Part shown: in pieces, positions 4,977 to 5,726 of the stretch
Position numbering within the stretch: the first letter of the stretch is position 1
How the letters are laid out: the number at the start of each line of letters is the position of its first letter
Source: JBHJHK01 sp050330975
Lineage (GTDB): Bacteria > Pseudomonadota > Gammaproteobacteria > Competibacterales > Competibacteraceae
Reading direction: 5' to 3'
Assembly (NCBI GenBank): GCA_050330975.1
Contig: JBHJHK010000055.1
Coordinates: forward strand, 1-5,726
DNA: 5,726 bases
Position numbers and translations under genes: made by a program
The notes under the pieces: model-generated
The model's database searches: none
What the model was told of the DNA's origin: nothing
Seen by the model: the letters and a program-made list of their open reading frames with translations, nothing else

Positions 4977-5726
4977 GTGAGCTGGAAGCCGTGGACAAAG
5001 GGGTCTCGATCGTCCAGAAATAAGGTATTGTAGCCAGTGATCATCGCCCAGCCGCCGATGACAGGCGAGATGGCGGGGAAGTCCCCCACGGTGGTGGCGC
5101 CGGCGACCCGGCAGTGGTAGAGGGTGCCGATGAGGCTCTCGTGGACAAAGGTATCGCCGGGGCTCAACTGGCCCCGGGCGGCCAGCTGGGCCATGCGGGC
5201 CGAGGTCCCGGTACCGCAGGGGGAACGGTCGAGGCCCTTGTCGCCGTAGAACACGGCGTTTCTGGCGTCGGCCTCGGGGTGGAGCGGGGCGTCACACCAC
5301 ATGACGTGGGAGACCCCACGGATGCGCTCGTCCTCGGGGTGGACCGGCGCCACGGCGGCCTGGGCCGCCGCCCGGAGGCTGGGGCTCAAGGCCACCAGAC
5401 GGCTCGCCGTCATACCTTCTAGCCCCGGCCAGTGGGCCTGGGGTTCGACGATGACGTAGAAGTTGCCGCCGTAGGCCACATCCACAGTGAGCCTCCCCAA
5501 TTCCGCCGTCTCCAGCGTCACCCCAGCGGCGTGGCGGTAGCTGGCGACGTTGAACAAACGCACTTGGGTGACCCGCCCCTGGCTCACAGCGTATTCCACA
5601 TCCACCCGCCCCGCTGGGGTCTCCACCGCCAATCGACCCTCCACCCGGGGGATCACTAAGCCCTCTTCCAGGCAGTAGGTGACGGCACCAATGGTGTCGT
5701 GGCCACACATGGGCAGGCAGCCGCTC
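4973..5726 (-). CDS. Proline racemase family protein, probable 4-hydroxyproline 2-epimerase, N-terminus outside the window
   Basis: This cofactor-independent cytoplasmic epimerase would invert C2 of trans-4-hydroxy-L-proline to give cis-4-hydroxy-D-proline, the first step of the pathway (LhpA-type role). About 250 residues are visible and the frame stays open to the right edge. The codons before the apparent ATG at 5710 read SGCLP, so the sequence continues as LPMCGHDTIG. That ATG is therefore the internal Met of the first catalytic motif, not a start; about 80 N-terminal residues lie outside. The second catalytic motif, DRSPCGTGTSARMA, has its Cys at 5216-5218. A Cys/Cys pair indicates racemase or epimerase; the related trans-3-hydroxyproline dehydratases have Thr at the second position. 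A YGGNFYVIVE segment and a C-terminal GWAMITGYNTLFLDDRDPF block are also typical. Hydroxyproline rather than proline as substrate is inferred from the neighbouring genes. Confidence 0.9.
   Translation of the reverse strand, partial: SGCLPMCGHDTIGAVTYCLEEGLVIPRVEGRLAVETPAGRVDVEYAVSQGRVTQVRLFNVASYRHAAGVTLETAELGRLTVDVAYGGNFYVIVEPQAHWPGLEGMTASRLVALSPSLRAAAQAAVAPVHPEDERIRGVSHVMWCDAPLHPEADARNAVFYGDKGLDRSPCGTGTSARMAQLAARGQLSPGDTFVHESLIGTLYHCRVAGATTVGDFPAISPVIGGWAMITGYNTLFLDDRDPFVHGFQLT

Noticed and set aside
1..5726. CRISPR arrays, tRNA or rRNA genes, insertion sequences, phage or toxin-antitoxin genes
   Set aside because: I saw no spaced repeats, RNA gene signatures, transposase motifs or terminal repeats; nearly all the DNA is accounted for by metabolic and regulatory genes.

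Overview
The window is a compact, gene-dense stretch of high-G+C bacterial DNA. Shine-Dalgarno sequences are strong (GAGGTG type), genes overlap or abut, and codons favour G or C in the third position. This fits a proteobacterium, but nothing in the sequence fixes the lineage. It reads as part of a hydroxyproline catabolic locus. Almost every base is explained by five recognisable genes, one broken gene and short control regions. I do not see a previously undescribed system; the unusual parts are regulatory and evolutionary details.

Layout from left to right. (1) Positions 1-1463, minus strand: the two subunits of a split aconitase X, the cis-3-hydroxy-L-proline dehydratase type. The large catalytic subunit comes first, and the small swivel-domain subunit follows by an ATGA stop/start overlap and runs off the left edge. 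(2) Positions 1464-1675: a divergent control region with an A+T-rich island, candidate overlapping promoters, a candidate operator and a nested inverted repeat. (3) Positions 1676-2353, plus strand: a GntR-family regulator with an FCD ligand-binding domain. (4) Positions 2370 to about 2699, minus strand: the remnant of an amino-acid-type ABC transporter ATPase. It keeps its Walker A and its C-terminal part but has lost everything between them. (5) Positions 2781-4976, plus strand: a two-gene operon. It encodes a DapA-superfamily lyase, probably delta1-pyrroline-4-hydroxy-2-carboxylate deaminase, and a DadA-like FAD oxidoreductase, probably D-hydroxyproline dehydrogenase. (6) Position 4973 to the right edge, minus strand: a proline racemase/hydroxyproline 2-epimerase lacking its N-terminus, which lies outside the window.

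How the genes fit together (known pathway, inferred assignment). The epimerase converts trans-4-hydroxy-L-proline to cis-4-hydroxy-D-proline. The FAD enzyme oxidises that to delta1-pyrroline-4-hydroxy-2-carboxylate. The DapA-like enzyme deaminates and dehydrates it to 2-oxoglutarate semialdehyde. The aconitase X pair handles a second isomer, cis-3-hydroxy-L-proline, giving delta1-pyrroline-2-carboxylate. The semialdehyde dehydrogenase and the pyrroline-2-carboxylate reductase needed to finish both branches are not in the window.

A palindromic motif around GTATCCAA occurs both in the acnX/gntR divergent region and in front of the DapA-like gene. The GntR protein may therefore control both transcription units in response to a hydroxyproline-derived ligand.
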